This document shows positions 1-10,825 of a DNA stretch of 64,000 bases, piece after piece. Both the position numbers and the translations under genes were made by a program. The notes below the pieces were generated by a model. It was not told the origin of the DNA, ran no database searches, and saw nothing but the letters and a program-made list of their open reading frames with translations. Source of the DNA: Blastocatellia bacterium (lineage in GTDB: Bacteria; Acidobacteriota; Blastocatellia; UBA7656; JADIYM01). Every line of letters starts with the position of its first letter. Position 1 is the first letter of the stretch. The DNA lies in contig JADIYM010000022.1 of NCBI GenBank assembly GCA_016705245.1, positions 1-64,000 of the forward strand, given 5' to 3'.

Positions 1-799
1 CAGGTCGCAGTCGACTCGCCGAGGCCGTCCCTGATGGACCGCACGAGTCCCTGCACCGCTTCGGCGGCATCGGGACCCGTCGCTACGATGCGCACGGTGG
101 CACCGGACTCGATCTCGGGCGCCATGATTGCGACGACGCTCTTGGCGTTGGCCTCGCCCTTGTCGCCGCGAATGCGAATGTGCGACTCGAACGCCTTGGC
201 CGCGCTCGCAAAGGCACGGCAGCCGGCCTTGCGTGCAGTCCGGTCGGGTTTGCAACGATGATCGGTTCCGAGACGTGTTCCGGGCCCTCGGACGGCTCGG
301 TGTGCGCGGCGGAGCCGCCAAGCAGCACGAAGTCGAATATGGCGTCGCGACCAGCGACGACGTCGCCGCCACGAACCTCGAGCGTCGCGACGCGGTCCAT
401 AGTGGCGATGACTACTTCCGTGAGCAGGCTGCGGGCGCGAGTGGCCACGAGATCGGCGTCGAACTCGATCAAGGGCGTACCAGTTGAGACGGCATCCCCG
501 ACGGCGACGCGAGCGGCAAATCCTTCACCTTTCAACTGCACCGTGTCGAGCCCGATGTGGATGAGCACTTCGATGCCGTCATCGGTGCGGATGGTGATCG
601 CATGGCACGCCGGATGGATGAACGCAACAGTGCCGGCACACGGTGCGACGATCGTGGAGTCGGTCGGGTCGATGGCGACTCCGTCACCAACCATGCGTCC
701 CGAGAAAACCGGGTCCGGAACGTCGTCGAGCGACACGAGCCACCCCGACACCGGCGCCAGCATTGTTCTCGGCACGGACGCGGGCTGAGTCTCGGTCAC
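1..799 (-). CDS. PTS phosphocarrier, EIIA(Glc)-like domain fused to HPr (partial, frameshifted)
   Basis: This is a sugar phosphotransferase phosphocarrier. After the GTG start come a glucose-type EIIA domain and then an HPr domain. The EIIA active-site histidine sits in VLIHIGLDTVQLKGEGF, and the HPr phosphorylated histidine in NPTGLHARPAA. The start is fixed by AAGGAG eight bases upstream, and the GTG overlaps the TGA of glgX (GTGA). A one-base shift near 215 interrupts HPr. In the next frame the domain continues (GDKGEANAKSVVAIMAPEIE) to the window edge without a stop. An enzyme I domain may therefore follow outside, as in multiphosphoryl-transfer proteins; that part is inference. Confidence 0.85.
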
Positions 800-2947
800 C
801 TCGTTTCTCCTTCGGCGGGCATCGGCTCGATTCCTCCAGGCTCCACCCGGGCGCGGCGAGAAGGACGACCGTAGGCGCGCGCCGCGACTGAGATAAGCGG
901 TCGGGTCGTCGAGAACGGCCGCGGCAATAGGCTCCGAGAAGTCATCCGGCGACTCGAGCGACGTATCGACGATGCGCCGCCACGAGAGCCCCTCGACGCT
1001 CGGCAACTCGAATGTCGCGTCGTCCCAGCTCGCGTTCGCGATCATGTAGAGGTGCGCATCCGAGAGTCCGACCGGACCGTAGAGGTGCATCGCCAGCGAG
1101 CGCGCCTCAGGCGACCAGTCCGGCTGCCCGAGTTTCGCCCCGTGCCAGGCGACCGAGAAGCCGCCTCCGCGGCGGTCCGAAGCGAAACGGCGCCGTCGCA
1201 GCAGCGGCAGCTCGCGGCGGAAGTGAATCAGCCCGCGCACGAAGCGGTGGAGGTCGGCGTGCTTCTCGAGAAGCGTCCAGTCGATCCAGCTCGTCGCATT
1301 GTCCTGACAGTAGGCGTTGTTGTTTCCGCCCTGCGAACGTCCGAGCTCGTCGCCGGCCAGTAGCATCGGCACGCCCTGCGAAAGCAACAGCAGGGTGAGG
1401 ATATTTCGGGACTGCTGCCGCCTGAGCTTCAGGACCTTCGGATCATCGGAGTGACCCTCGACACCGCAATTCCAGCTGTGGTTCTCGTTCGCGCCGTCGG
1501 CGTTGCTTTCGCCGTTCGCCACATTCACCTTGCGCTCGTACGCAACGAGATCCGCAAGGGTGAATCCGTCGTGGCACGTGACGAAGTTGATGCTGTGATA
1601 GGGCTCGCGATTGCTCGTCTGGTAGAGGTCCGGACTACCGAGCAGTCGCGTCGCGAGCGGGTAGGTTCGCCCCGGCTCGCCGCGGACGAAGCGGCGAACG
1701 TCGTCGCGGTATCGCCCGTTCCATTCGGCCCAGCGGCCCCACGCGGGAAAAGTGCCGACCTGGTAGAGCCCTGCGGCGTCCCACGCCTCCGCGATGAGCT
1801 TGGTGTGTGCCAGGACCGGGTCGTGCGCGAGCGCCTCGAGCAGCGGCGGATTCGCCAGCACCACGCCATCCGTTCCCCTGCCGAGGATCGACGCCAGGTC
1901 GAAGCGGAAGCCGTCGACGTGCATCTCGGTCACCCAGTAGTGCAGCGAGTCGACGATCATCGTCCGGACGATCGGATGATTGCAGTTCAGGGTGTTTCCG
2001 CATCCGGAGTAGTTCCGGTACTCGCCCGTCTCTCGATCGACGATGTAGTAGACCGCGTTGTCGATGCCGCGGAACGAGTGCGTCGGGCCACGCTCGTCTC
2101 CCTCGGCCGTGTGGTTGTAGACAACGTCGAGAATGACTTCGATTCCTGCGTCGTGAAAGCTGCGGACCATCTGCTTGAACTCACGCACCGCCCCGCCATT
2201 CTTTGAGTCGGCAGCGTACGACGCATTCGGCGCGAAGAAAGCGATCGGCTGGTATCCCCAATAGTTGATCAGCCGCTCGCCCGTAAGCGGATTCACGCGA
2301 TTCGTATCCGCTTCCTCGAATTCCCAGATGGGCATGAGCTCGACCGCGCTCACTCCTAGATCCTTGAGATACGGGATCTTCTCGACAAGTCCCGCGAACG
2401 TCCCCGGCAACACGGCGCCTGACGAAGGGTCGCGCGTGAAACCGCGCACGTGGAGCTCGAATATGACGGAGTCGGAGAGCGGAATGTTGAGGGGCTGGTC
2501 GTCTCCCCAATCGAACCCGTCGTCAACGACCAGACATCGACGCTGCGACGTGAAGGGTGGATCTCCCCAGGTCGACCCGCCTGTGATGGCGCGGGCGTAC
2601 GGATCGAGCAGAACGACGGATCGGTCGAACCGGTGCAGCTCCGGTTGCGCATTTGCGGCACGGTCCATCCGGTAGGAGTACTCGACCGACGGATCGACCC
2701 CGGTTACGAGCACGTGCCAGACATCGCCGGTTCGGTTGATCTTCGGGTCGAGCGGAATCTCGAGCGCCGGATGCTCGTCGCCAGGGGCGTACAGGAGCAG
2801 CGAAACCCAGGTCGCCGACGTCGAGACGATAGAAAAGTTCAGGCCGCCCGGACGCAGCGTCGCGCCAAGGGGCAGCGGCGCGCCACGCTCCATTCCAAAG
2901 GAGGGGCTGATTAGCCGCGCGAGCGCGCTCTCCTCGACTCGGCTCAC
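796..2947 (-). CDS. glgX: Glycogen debranching enzyme GlgX (isoamylase-type, GH13)
   Basis: It hydrolyses alpha-1,6 branches of glycogen or limit dextrins in the cytoplasm. An N-terminal CBM48-like part (LPLGATLRPGGLNFSIVS) precedes a GH13 barrel. Visible motifs are DVVYNHT, the nucleophile in DGFRFDLAS, the acid in LIAEAWDAAG and the transition-state pair in FVTCHDGFTLADL. The start is uncertain: GTG at 2947 has a purine-rich AGGCGAGG upstream, while ATG at 2893 begins just before the conserved part. Near 890 the reading frame slips. The correct tail (AY then SVAARA) runs in the next frame to a TGA at 796-798 that overlaps the PTS gene start, so the apparent GlgX-PTS fusion is an artefact of the shift. 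The length of about 716 aa is normal for GlgX. Confidence 0.9.
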
Positions 2948-3119
2948 GGGCGGCCTCGCCTGGACACACTTGCTCCCGATTGCGGGTCGACGACTGAATC
3001 GATGGTGCTGTGCATAGAAGTCTGACGAACTGCCGTCGACGGTACGACGGCGCGGACGCACGGGTCAACCGCGTGAACCGGGTTCCCCGAGTCGGCCGCT
3101 TCGTTGGATACTTGTGCTC

Positions 3120-4427
3120 ATGGACACCGATCTCTCGATCCGAACGCTCGGCACGTGCGAAGTGAACTCTCCGCTCGTGCAAAACCTGCTCCAGTCGGAG
3201 GATTCGCCGGACCGTCGACGACGGATCCGCCATCCTGCTGGACGATCGTTTCGAGTCGGTAGCTGCGCTGGAGCGACTAGACGACGCGCCCCGTCTCGAA
3301 GTGGCCGGACCCCGACGACTGATCTTCTTCGATCCAGCGACAACCGGAGTGGGCATCGTGACATGCGGCGGACTGTGTCCGGGACTGAACAACGTCATCC
3401 GGGGTCTCACGATGGAATCCTGGCACGGTTACGGCATACGGCGGATTTACGGCTTTCAATACGGACTCGAGGGCTTCATCAAGAGCTACGGTCACGAGGT
3501 CATCGAGCTGACGCCGGATCTCGTCAGCGACGTTCACGAACAGGGGGGCAGCCTGCTCTCGTCGTCGCGCGGACCGCAGGAGCCGTCGGAGATTGTGAGC
3601 CGGTTAGTCGAGCTCGGAATAAACGTACTCTACGTCGTCGGCGGTGACGGCTCGATGCGGGCGGCTATCGCCATTTCGGCGGAGGCGCGTCGCCGGGGCT
3701 TCCAATCGCCGTTGTCGGCATTCCCAAGACCATCGACAACGACCTGCTCTACCTCGACAAGAGCTTCGGGTTCGAGACGGCGGTTGCCGAGGCCGTCGAG
3801 GCGAGCCGCTGCGCGCACGCCGAGGCGCGCGGCGCCTTCAACGGCATCGGACTTGTGAAGCTGATGGGTCGCCACAGCGGGTTCCTGGCGTGCCACGCAA
3901 CGCTGGCGACCAGCCACGTGAACTTCTGCCTCATTCCCGAGATGCCGATCGACGAGACGATTGGTGCGGCATTCTTCGAGAAGCTCAGGGCCAGGCTTGA
4001 GAAGCGCAGGCACGCGGTCGTCGTGGTCGCCGAAGGAACCGGCCAGGAGCGGCTGGCCGACGCGTCCGTCCGAGATGCATCCGGCAACGTGAAGCTCGTC
4101 GATGTCGGCGTCTTTCTCGCCGACCGGATCAAGGCGCATTTCAAGGAGACGGACTTCGAGTTCACGCTGAAGTACATCGATCCGAGTTACATCGTGCGAA
4201 GCGTCGCCGCGAATCCCTCGGATAGTGTCTATTGCTGGCAGCTTGCCGCGGCCGCGGTGCACGCCGCCATGGGCGGACGGACCGAGCTCATCGTCGGGCG
4301 TTGGCATGGACGGATGGTCCACGTCCCGATCGAAAGGGCGATCTCGCAGCGAAACCGCGTGGACCTCGAGGGTACGCTCTGGCTCAGCGTCCTCGAGACA
4401 ACCGGTCAGCCGGCGAAATGGGCGTAG
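3120..4427 (+). CDS. pfkA: 6-phosphofructokinase, plant/long type (two frameshifts)
   Basis: It phosphorylates fructose 6-phosphate at the committed step of glycolysis. Motifs in order are GGLCPGLNNVIRGL, VVGGDGSMRA, PKTIDNDLLY, LMGRHSGFLA and IPEMPIDE. The glycine in GGDGS points to ATP as phosphoryl donor rather than pyrophosphate (GGDDS). The lysine in PKTIDND is the combination found in plant-type ATP enzymes; this is family knowledge, not tested here. Two single-base shifts break the frame: near 3200 (between NLLQSE and TVDDGSAILLDD) and near 3700 in a run of G (RRRG to LPIAVVGIPKTIDND). Joined, about 435 aa. ATG at 3120 is preferred over an in-frame GTG at 3114. It lies divergent to glgX. 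Confidence 0.88.
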
Positions 4428-4440
4428 GTTACGGAAGAAC

Positions 4441-4491
4441 GGAAGAACAGAAGTGATCGGAACCGTTCGACTGTCCGTGGGAACGTGCACG
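4441..4491 (+). repeat. Partial copy of the 125-bp palindromic element
   Basis: This stretch repeats most of 4576-4619: a purine-rich GGAAGAACGGAAG-like run, then GTGATCGGAACCGTTCGACT and TCCGTGGGA. It lies just upstream of the complete element at 4517-4641 and looks like a truncated or duplicated inner part of it. It is noncoding, at the 3' end of the phosphofructokinase gene. Confidence 0.7.
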
Positions 4492-4516
4492 ACCAGGCGC
4501 AGGGTGCCCGTTCCTC

Positions 4517-4641
4517 GAGCCGCGAGCGGTAGCGAGCGTCCCACGGACGGTGCCTGAAACCGCAGATTCGTCATCACGGAAGAACGGAAGTGATCGGAAC
4601 CGTTCGACTGTCCGTGGGACGCTCGCTACCGCTCGCGGCTC
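4517..4641 (+). mobile_element. MITE-like 125-bp element, copy 1 (32-bp perfect terminal inverted repeats)
   Basis: A 32-bp arm at 4517-4548 beginning GAGCCGCGAGCGGTAGCGAG is repeated exactly, inverted, at 4610-4641. A second copy of the same length with similar inner sequence lies at 23527-23651 in the opposite orientation. It has no ORF of its own. Length, inverted ends and dispersal fit a non-autonomous MITE or REP-type element. No target-site duplication could be defined. It lies between the ends of the phosphofructokinase and glycosyltransferase genes, which converge on it. Confidence 0.75.
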
Positions 4642-4676
4642 AAAAAACGGGGAACACGCGGGCTCCAGCCCCCGCT

Positions 4677-5392
4677 CTACTGGCGCCGCAGCCGGACGTC
4701 GACGAATCGACGCTTCAACTCGTCCGCCGGCACGCCGCGCAGATAGAGCGCACGCAACCACCACATGAGCGCCGCCGTTCGCCACGGCCCGAAAGTACGG
4801 TACCGCCTGTCCGAGATCGTGACCGGTCCGGCCAGGATCCGGAAGCGGCCGAGGCGGCGGATCCGCGTCACGAGATCGACGTCTTCGAACAACGGCCACG
4901 GTTCGTATCCGCCAAGCGCTGCGAAGTCTTCGCGCCGCACAAAGATTGCCTGGTCACCGGTCGCCGTTGCTGTCACCCACGTGCGGAAGTTGATGCCGCG
5001 CGCGATCACCGGCATCGAAAGCGGCGATCCGGGCTCGCGCTTGAACCGGATGGTAAAAGCGCCCCCGCGCACCGCCGCGTCATCGAACGCGCGTATCACC
5101 TGCTCGAGTGCATGCGGCGGCAGTGTTGCATCCGCGTGAAGAAACACGAGCACGTCGCCGGTCGCCACCGCGGCAGCTGCATTCAGCTGTCGCCCGCGAC
5201 CCCGCTCCGAATCGACAACGTGCAGCCATCCGTCGGTCGCCTCGCGCCCGAGCCACTCGCGCGTTCCGTCGAGCTGCCGCCGTCGGCAACGATAACCTCG
5301 AACGGCGGCGGCTCGTGCTCTCGAAGCGCCCCGATGGTCGCCGGAAGATCGACGGCCTCGTCCAGCGCGGGAATGACGACACTGATTCTCAC
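4677..5392 (-). CDS. Family 2 glycosyltransferase, TIGR04283-like (frameshifted)
   Basis: This is a GT-A glycosyltransferase of the type seen beside TVP38 proteins. It opens RISVVIPALDEAVDLPATIG, has the nucleotide-binding ADGGS...DGT segment, the DxD-like LVFLHADATLPPHALEQ, and the acceptor-side motif GGYEPWPLFEDVDLVTRI. The GTG start at 5392 overlaps the stop of the upstream TVP38 gene (GTGA). One base is missing near 5272, between ADGGSS and DGTREWL. Joined, about 238 aa. The acceptor cannot be read from sequence. It is the last gene of an overlapped operon starting at 11508. Confidence 0.82.
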
Positions 5393-6147
5393 GCGTCGCC
5401 GTCCTTCGCACCGACACCGTATCGCCGGTTCACGAGGTGCCGCACCGCGATTGGAATCACGGTGAGCAGTCCGAGCAGTCCGAAAGCGAGGACGACGTCG
5501 CCGTTCACGAGCTGGCGAACGTCGATCGATGCGAGCGTCGGATCCGTGCCCTCCAGCGACCGCGCGAACGACGCCGCGATGTTCGCATAGACGAACGACG
5601 CCGGAATCATGCCGAGTGTCGTCCCGATCATGAAGTCGCGCGCCTTCACGCCCGTAACGCCCCACACGAAATTCATGTGGGTGAACGGAAAGACCGGAAC
5701 GATCCTCGAAAACAGGACCGCCGAGAGCCCGGCGCCGGTCAGGCGCCTGTCGAATCGCTCCATGGCGTTTCCCGCGATGAATCGCGCAATGACCTCCCTG
5801 CCGGCCGCGCGCGCGACGAAAAACGCGCACGTCGCGCCGATCGATGCGCCGATCTCGACGAGCAGGCCGCCGCCGAGCGTGCCAAACAGCAAGCCGCCGG
5901 TCATCGTGAGGATCATCCCCGGAACGCCGGCGACCGTGAACACGACGAACGCGAGCACGAAGGCAAACGGCGCCATAGTACCGAGCCCGTCGCGCGCCGA
6001 GCGCAGATCGGAAAGTCGAACCGTCTCGGCGAGCCCCGACTGCTGAAGTCCAACGCCGACGGTGGCCACGACGACGACGAGGATCGCGAGCTTCCACCAG
6101 CCGCGCCGAGGTGTCGCCGATTCGTCCGTCGCACGCATCCGCGTCAT
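5389..6147 (-). CDS. TVP38/TMEM64 family membrane protein
   Basis: This is an integral inner-membrane protein of the DedA-like VTT superfamily, 252 aa. An N-terminal membrane segment (KLAILVVVVATVGVGL) is followed by the family core with re-entrant loops: GVPGMILTMTGGLLFGTLGG, then FSRIVPVFPFTHMNFVWG and a C-terminal helix (VVLAFGLLGLLTVIPIAV). ATG at 6147 overlaps the TGA of the MFS gene (ATGA), which decides the start. Family members are implicated in lipid scrambling or ion homeostasis; the substrate here is unknown. It is coupled to the glycosyltransferase downstream. Confidence 0.88.
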   Translation of the reverse strand: MTRMRATDESATPRRGWWKLAILVVVVATVGVGLQQSGLAETVRLSDLRSARDGLGTMAPFAFVLAFVVFTVAGVPGMILTMTGGLLFGTLGGGLLVEIGASIGATCAFFVARAAGREVIARFIAGNAMERFDRRLTGAGLSAVLFSRIVPVFPFTHMNFVWGVTGVKARDFMIGTTLGMIPASFVYANIAASFARSLEGTDPTLASIDVRQLVNGDVVLAFGLLGLLTVIPIAVRHLVNRRYGVGAKDGDA

Positions 6148-7412
6148 TGTGCCTGAGCCGCTGCGGGAACGGGCATGTGAACGCGCGTCAGCAACAGTGC
6201 TGCCAACAGGCCAATGACGGCACTCATCCCGAATGCGAGCTCGGGACCGCCTGCGGCCCACACGCCGCCCATCAATATCGAGGCCGGCAACACGGTGACA
6301 CCGATGGCGAAGTTGTACAGGCCGAACGCGGTTCCGCGGCGGTCCGGCGCGACGAGATCCGCGACGAGCGCCTTTTCGGCGCCCTCGGCAAGACCGAAGT
6401 ATGCGCCGTAAACGAGGAAGAGCGCCCACACGGCAACCGGTCCGTCGACAAATGCGAACCCGGCATAGACGCCCGCGTAGACGACCCATCCGGCGAGGAT
6501 GAGACGCTTCCGGCCGAACCGGTCCGACATGTCACCGCCTGCAACCGATGTCACGACCTTCATCACGTGCAGTGCCGCCCAGAGCAACGGCAAATGCGCG
6601 GGACTCACCCCGGCCGACGTCGCCCGGAGGAGCAGAAACGCATCCGTCGAGTTCGACAGTGTGAACAGTGCCAGCGTTCCCAGGTACCACCGGAAGTTGC
6701 CGTCGAATCCGGCCAGCGAAAGCCGGGGGACAGCTTTCGTCCCGGTTCCTTCGGCTGTCTTCACCTCGCGAACGGCGAGGACGGCAACGAGGACTGAAAG
6801 CGCAGCGGGGATGGCCGCGATCAGGAAGATGGTCGTCAGTTCGGGGTGCGACGGCGCGTTCGCGTCCAGTGCCACCCACCAGAGCAGCAGAAAGCCGACG
6901 AGCGGTCCGATGACGGCGCCGGTGTGATCCATCGCGCGGTGGAATCCGAACGCAAGCCCGCGCTCCCCGACACGAGCGGAGTCGGCCAGCAGAGCGTCGC
7001 GCGGCGCGCCCCGAATGCCCTTCCCGACCCGGTCGAACACGCGCAGACCAAGCGCCATCGGCCAGCTGTTCGCAAGCGCAAGGCCCGTTCGCGCGACCGC
7101 CGCAACCCCGTATCCCGCAACTATGAGCTCCTTTCGCCGGCCCATCCGGTCGCTGAGCGCGCCCGATACGAGCTTCAGCAACGAGCTGACGGATTCCGCC
7201 GCTCCCTCGATGAGACCGATGACGGCTGGCGACGCGCCAAGCGACAGCGAGAGGAACACGGGTAGCAGCGGGTAGATGATTTCGCTCGACGCGTCATTGA
7301 GCATGCTCACGAGGCCGATGGCGAGCACGTTGCGCGGCATCCCGATCGTTCGACGAAGGAGCGATCCGCGTTCCTCTGGCTTTTCAGGATCACCCATGCC
7401 GGTTCGCCGCAC
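6144..7412 (-). CDS. MFS transporter
   Basis: This is a major facilitator with about 12 membrane segments, 422 aa. The conserved loop between helices 2 and 3 reads SGALSDRMGRRKE, and the pseudo-repeat loop in the second half reads GGDMSDRFGRKR. DRVGKGIRGAPRDALLADS is typical of a widespread uncharacterised MFS branch. GTG at 7412 shares one base with the TAG of the kinase gene; ATG at 7397 is an alternative start. The substrate is not predictable. Confidence 0.85.
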   Translation of the reverse strand: MRRTGMGDPEKPEERGSLLRRTIGMPRNVLAIGLVSMLNDASSEIIYPLLPVFLSLSLGASPAVIGLIEGAAESVSSLLKLVSGALSDRMGRRKELIVAGYGVAAVARTGLALANSWPMALGLRVFDRVGKGIRGAPRDALLADSARVGERGLAFGFHRAMDHTGAVIGPLVGFLLLWWVALDANAPSHPELTTIFLIAAIPAALSVLVAVLAVREVKTAEGTGTKAVPRLSLAGFDGNFRWYLGTLALFTLSNSTDAFLLLRATSAGVSPAHLPLLWAALHVMKVVTSVAGGDMSDRFGRKRLILAGWVVYAGVYAGFAFVDGPVAVWALFLVYGAYFGLAEGAEKALVADLVAPDRRGTAFGLYNFAIGVTVLPASILMGGVWAAGGPELAFGMSAVIGLLAALLLTRVHMPVPAAAQAQ

Positions 7413-10400
7413 TACTCGACCGACACGGCAAACCGTATCGCCGCATCCATCGACATCGAGGCGCCCTCGGACGAAGCGGAGTCCGCGTCGCTTCCAGGTT
7501 CCGCGCGGACTGGCGCGAGCAGCTCGTCATAGAAGGCGCGCTCTGAATCCGCCACTACGATGTCGGCTCGCCGCTCGACGGCACGCGCGGCGGCCTCGAT
7601 CACCAACGCCCGGCGAAACTGTCCGCTGGCTGCGGCGACCACTGCCATGGCTTCGAGTCCGAAGGTGACCGCGCGCATCTCGCCGGATGCGTGCGATACC
7701 GACAGTCCGTCGGCGACCCGCTCACGGCCACTGGCCGCGTCGCCGAGCAGCGCGACGGCCAGCCCTAGCCCGATCCGGCTGTACCCGACTAGTTTGCGGA
7801 AACCGATTCGCTCGGCGGTTGCCTCCGCTTCCTCAAAGCGTCGTCTCGCGTAAGGCAGATCCCGTAGCCTCAACCCGATCTCGCCGAGGTTATGCAGCAT
7901 GAGCGTGACCCGCCAATCGTCGCCGATGTCGCGTGCACGGACGAGCGTGGCCTCGAACCGATCCCGCGCGATCGCATAGTCGCCGCGCTCCATCGCGACG
8001 AGCCCGAGGTTGAACTCGAGCACAACGAGGTTCATCTCCTTGCCGATGCCGTGCGTCGTGCGCAGCTCGATGCCTTCGCGAATGCAGCTCTCCGCGTCGT
8101 CGAAACGTCCGAGGAAGATCAGCGCATCTCCCTTGCCGTCGAGCGCCGTCGCGACCGTTACCAGGTCGCCGAGGTCGCGGCCAATCTCGAGGCTTTGCTC
8201 GTACTGGTCGAGCGCTTTCGCGGCGTTCCCCGCGAAGCTGAAGAGAAATCCCGTTGAGAACATCGCCGATGCAAGCTCGAGCGTTGGCGGCTGGCCCTTC
8301 GCGGCGTCCTGCGCGGCCAGAAGCCACTCGAGACCCTCTGACGCATGAGAACGCATGTCCCAGAAGTGGCAGAGTCTCGCGGCAAGCAGGAGGCCGCCAT
8401 TCACATTTCGGCGCCCACGAATCGACCAGCGAAGGGCGGAACGAATGTTGTCGTGCTCGCGTTCGCACCTGTCGAGGTGACGTTTCTGGTTGACACTGGC
8501 AATGATGCCGAGTCTCGTCGCCTCGGCCTCGGCAAGCACCCATCCGAAATAGCGCTCGCGCACTTCGCCTTCCCGTCCCGATGCATCGAGTTTCTCGGCG
8601 GCGTATTCGCGGATGGTCTCGAGCATCCGGTATCGGACCTGCTCGTCGCGCTCGCTGACCATCACGAGCGACTTGTCTATCAGGGCGGCAAGAACGTCGA
8701 GTATGTCGGCGGCGTGGATCGCATCGCCAGCGCAGACTTCCTCGGCGGCCTCGAGCGTGCAGCCGCCGGCGAAAACCGACATGCGCTGCAGCAACGCGCG
8801 TTCCGGTTCCGCGAGCAGACCGTAGCTCCAGTCGACGGTCGCGCGCAGTGCCGGCTGTCGCCCGGACCGGCCGCCGGACGTCAGCAGCGCGAACCGATCG
8901 TCCATTCGGGCGAGCATCTGGTCGATGGACATGACGCTGACGCGAGACGCCGCCAGCTCGATGGCCAGCGGAATGCCGTCGAGGCGCGAAACCAGACGAG
9001 CCACCGACTCGACCGTCTGCGGCGTGAGCTCGAACGACTGGCGCTTTCGGCGGGCACGTTCGACGAAGAGCTGCACGGATCCGCACGTCATGATGTCGGC
9101 CACCGAAGCGCCCGGGTGATCCAGATCGGGCAAGTCGAGCGGCGACACTTGCCAGAGCGTCTCGCCGGCCACGTTGAGCGCCTCGCGACTGGTCGCAAGA
9201 ATGCGCAGGCGTGGCGCCGTCCTCAACAGACTGTCGACCGCGGACGAGATGGCATCGACGAGGTGCTCGCAGGTATCGAGGATGACCAGCGCCGCTCGCT
9301 CGCGCAGCGCGTCGCCAAGCGTGTCGAGAAGTGGCCGATCCGGTTCTTCCTTCACGTTCAGCGTCGTAGCAATGGCGCGCGTTACGCTTTCGGGCTCGGC
9401 GATTGGCCGCAGTTCTATCAGCCACACGCCGTCGCTGAACGTCCCGAGCATTCGACGGCCAGCCTCGAGCGCGAGGCGGGTCTTGCCGATGCCTCCGGGG
9501 CCGACGAGCGTGACGAGTCGCGCGCTCCCGAGCGCCTCCACCAGTCCATCGAGATCGGCATCGCGAGCGACGAAGCTCGTGATGGGCTCGGTGAGGTTGC
9601 CGAGCGGAGGGACGACAGCGGTCGTCGGATACACCGGCGTCGGCAGGGACCCGCCGGAGACGAACGGCGCGGTGGTCGGCGAGATGCCGCTCGCCCGCCG
9701 CAGGTCGGCCTCGAATTCCGCGACGGACGCGTATCGCTCGGTCGGCGACTTTGCCAGGGCTCGCAATACGACGTCGTCGACCTCCGGAGGGATACCGTTG
9801 TCGAGGGTCGACGGTGGCGGAGCATTCTCATTGATATGTTTGAGGATCAGTTGGACCGCCGATCGTGCGACGAAGGGCGTTTCCCCGGTGAGACACTGAT
9901 AGAGAACGCAACCGAGCGAGTAGATGTCGGACTGCAGCCCAAGCCGCTCGCCGCGGCATTGCTCCGGCGACATGTAGGCGGGCGTGCCGATGAGCGCGCC
10001 AGTGTGGGTCAGTTGCTCGCCATCGTCGTCCTCGGGCGTCTGGAGTTTCGCGATGCCGAAGTCGAGCACCTTCACGATTTCGGAGCCGCGCGGACCAATT
10101 TCGAGAAATATGTTGTCAGGCTTGAGGTCGCGGTGAATGATTCCGGCGTCGTGGGCCGCCTGGACCGCCTGGCACGCCTGACCGAGAACACGCACCGACC
10201 GTTCGATCGACAGCTTACGTCCGAGATCGATCTCGGTCGCCAGCGACCGTCCTTCCATCATCTCCATCACGAAGTAGGCGCCGGCGTCCGACGACACTCC
10301 GAAGTCGTAGATGGATACGATGTTCGGGTGCTTCAACCGAGCCATGGCGACGGCTTCGCGCTCGAATCGCTGCCTGGCGCCGTCGTCGATGACGAGCGCC

Positions 10401-10825
10401 GACGTCAGTACCTTCAGCGCGACGGGCCGCTCGAGTGCAACCTGCGTGGCGCGGTAGACGACGCCCATGCCCCCGGCGCCAATCCGACGATCAATTCGGT
10501 ATTTGCCGTCGATGAGCGCGCCCGGCAGCAGCACACCCGGCAGTTGATCAGAGGCGGCCTGGTTCATCGCCCTTGCAAGTACCGGTCCCGCCGCGACTCG
10601 CGTCCCATCGGGATCCGGGCTGGCTCCGTCGACCCACGTTGCCGCCTGTCGGGCGAGCATCTCTTCGATTCGTAACCTCAAGGCAGCGTCCGAGCCGCAC
10701 GCCTTGTCGAGATACGCGCCGCGGCTCTCCGGTGAGAGGTTGCACGCAACGGCGAAGATCTCCTTCAGACGGTCACTGTCCTGCGTCACATTCATGATCG
10801 GGCCATCTGAACCGGATCCGCTCAC
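7412..10825 (-). CDS. Serine/threonine protein kinase with AfsR/LuxR-type ATPase and TPR domains
   Basis: This is a cytoplasmic multidomain signalling protein, 1137 aa. After an N-terminal helical segment come the Hanks kinase domain, about residues 108-370 (GAGGMGVVY, invariant Lys in VALKVL, catalytic HRDLKPDN, DFGIAK, activation loop GTPAYMSPEQ), and a proline-rich linker. An NB-ARC/STAND-like ATPase follows (Walker A GPGGIGKT, Walker B AALVILDTCEHL), then TPR-like repeats to the end. No membrane segment is evident. GTG at 10825 overlaps the SRAP stop by 4 bp; ATG at 10795 is an alternative start. Kinase-STAND-TPR proteins are common signalling proteins in developmentally complex bacteria. 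The inducer and target are unknown. Confidence 0.9.
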   Translation of the reverse strand: MSGSGSDGPIMNVTQDSDRLKEIFAVACNLSPESRGAYLDKACGSDAALRLRIEEMLARQAATWVDGASPDPDGTRVAAGPVLARAMNQAASDQLPGVLLPGALIDGKYRIDRRIGAGGMGVVYRATQVALERPVALKVLTSALVIDDGARQRFEREAVAMARLKHPNIVSIYDFGVSSDAGAYFVMEMMEGRSLATEIDLGRKLSIERSVRVLGQACQAVQAAHDAGIIHRDLKPDNIFLEIGPRGSEIVKVLDFGIAKLQTPEDDDGEQLTHTGALIGTPAYMSPEQCRGERLGLQSDIYSLGCVLYQCLTGETPFVARSAVQLILKHINENAPPPSTLDNGIPPEVDDVVLRALAKSPTERYASVAEFEADLRRASGISPTTAPFVSGGSLPTPVYPTTAVVPPLGNLTEPITSFVARDADLDGLVEALGSARLVTLVGPGGIGKTRLALEAGRRMLGTFSDGVWLIELRPIAEPESVTRAIATTLNVKEEPDRPLLDTLGDALRERAALVILDTCEHLVDAISSAVDSLLRTAPRLRILATSREALNVAGETLWQVSPLDLPDLDHPGASVADIMTCGSVQLFVERARRKRQSFELTPQTVESVARLVSRLDGIPLAIELAASRVSVMSIDQMLARMDDRFALLTSGGRSGRQPALRATVDWSYGLLAEPERALLQRMSVFAGGCTLEAAEEVCAGDAIHAADILDVLAALIDKSLVMVSERDEQVRYRMLETIREYAAEKLDASGREGEVRERYFGWVLAEAEATRLGIIASVNQKRHLDRCEREHDNIRSALRWSIRGRRNVNGGLLLAARLCHFWDMRSHASEGLEWLLAAQDAAKGQPPTLELASAMFSTGFLFSFAGNAAKALDQYEQSLEIGRDLGDLVTVATALDGKGDALIFLGRFDDAESCIREGIELRTTHGIGKEMNLVVLEFNLGLVAMERGDYAIARDRFEATLVRARDIGDDWRVTLMLHNLGEIGLRLRDLPYARRRFEEAEATAERIGFRKLVGYSRIGLGLAVALLGDAASGRERVADGLSVSHASGEMRAVTFGLEAMAVVAAASGQFRRALVIEAAARAVERRADIVVADSERAFYDELLAPVRAEPGSDADSASSEGASMSMDAAIRFAVSVE

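Noticed and set aside
83..3061. A single GlgX-EIIA-HPr fusion protein of 992 aa
   Set aside because: A good Shine-Dalgarno sequence and a GTG at 799 overlap a TGA in the neighbouring frame that gives GlgX its normal tail. The fusion is a frameshift artefact.
8345..10675. Long plus-strand frame of 776 codons
   Set aside because: It is antisense to the clearly conserved kinase-ATPase gene; no homology, typical open antisense frame in GC-rich DNA.
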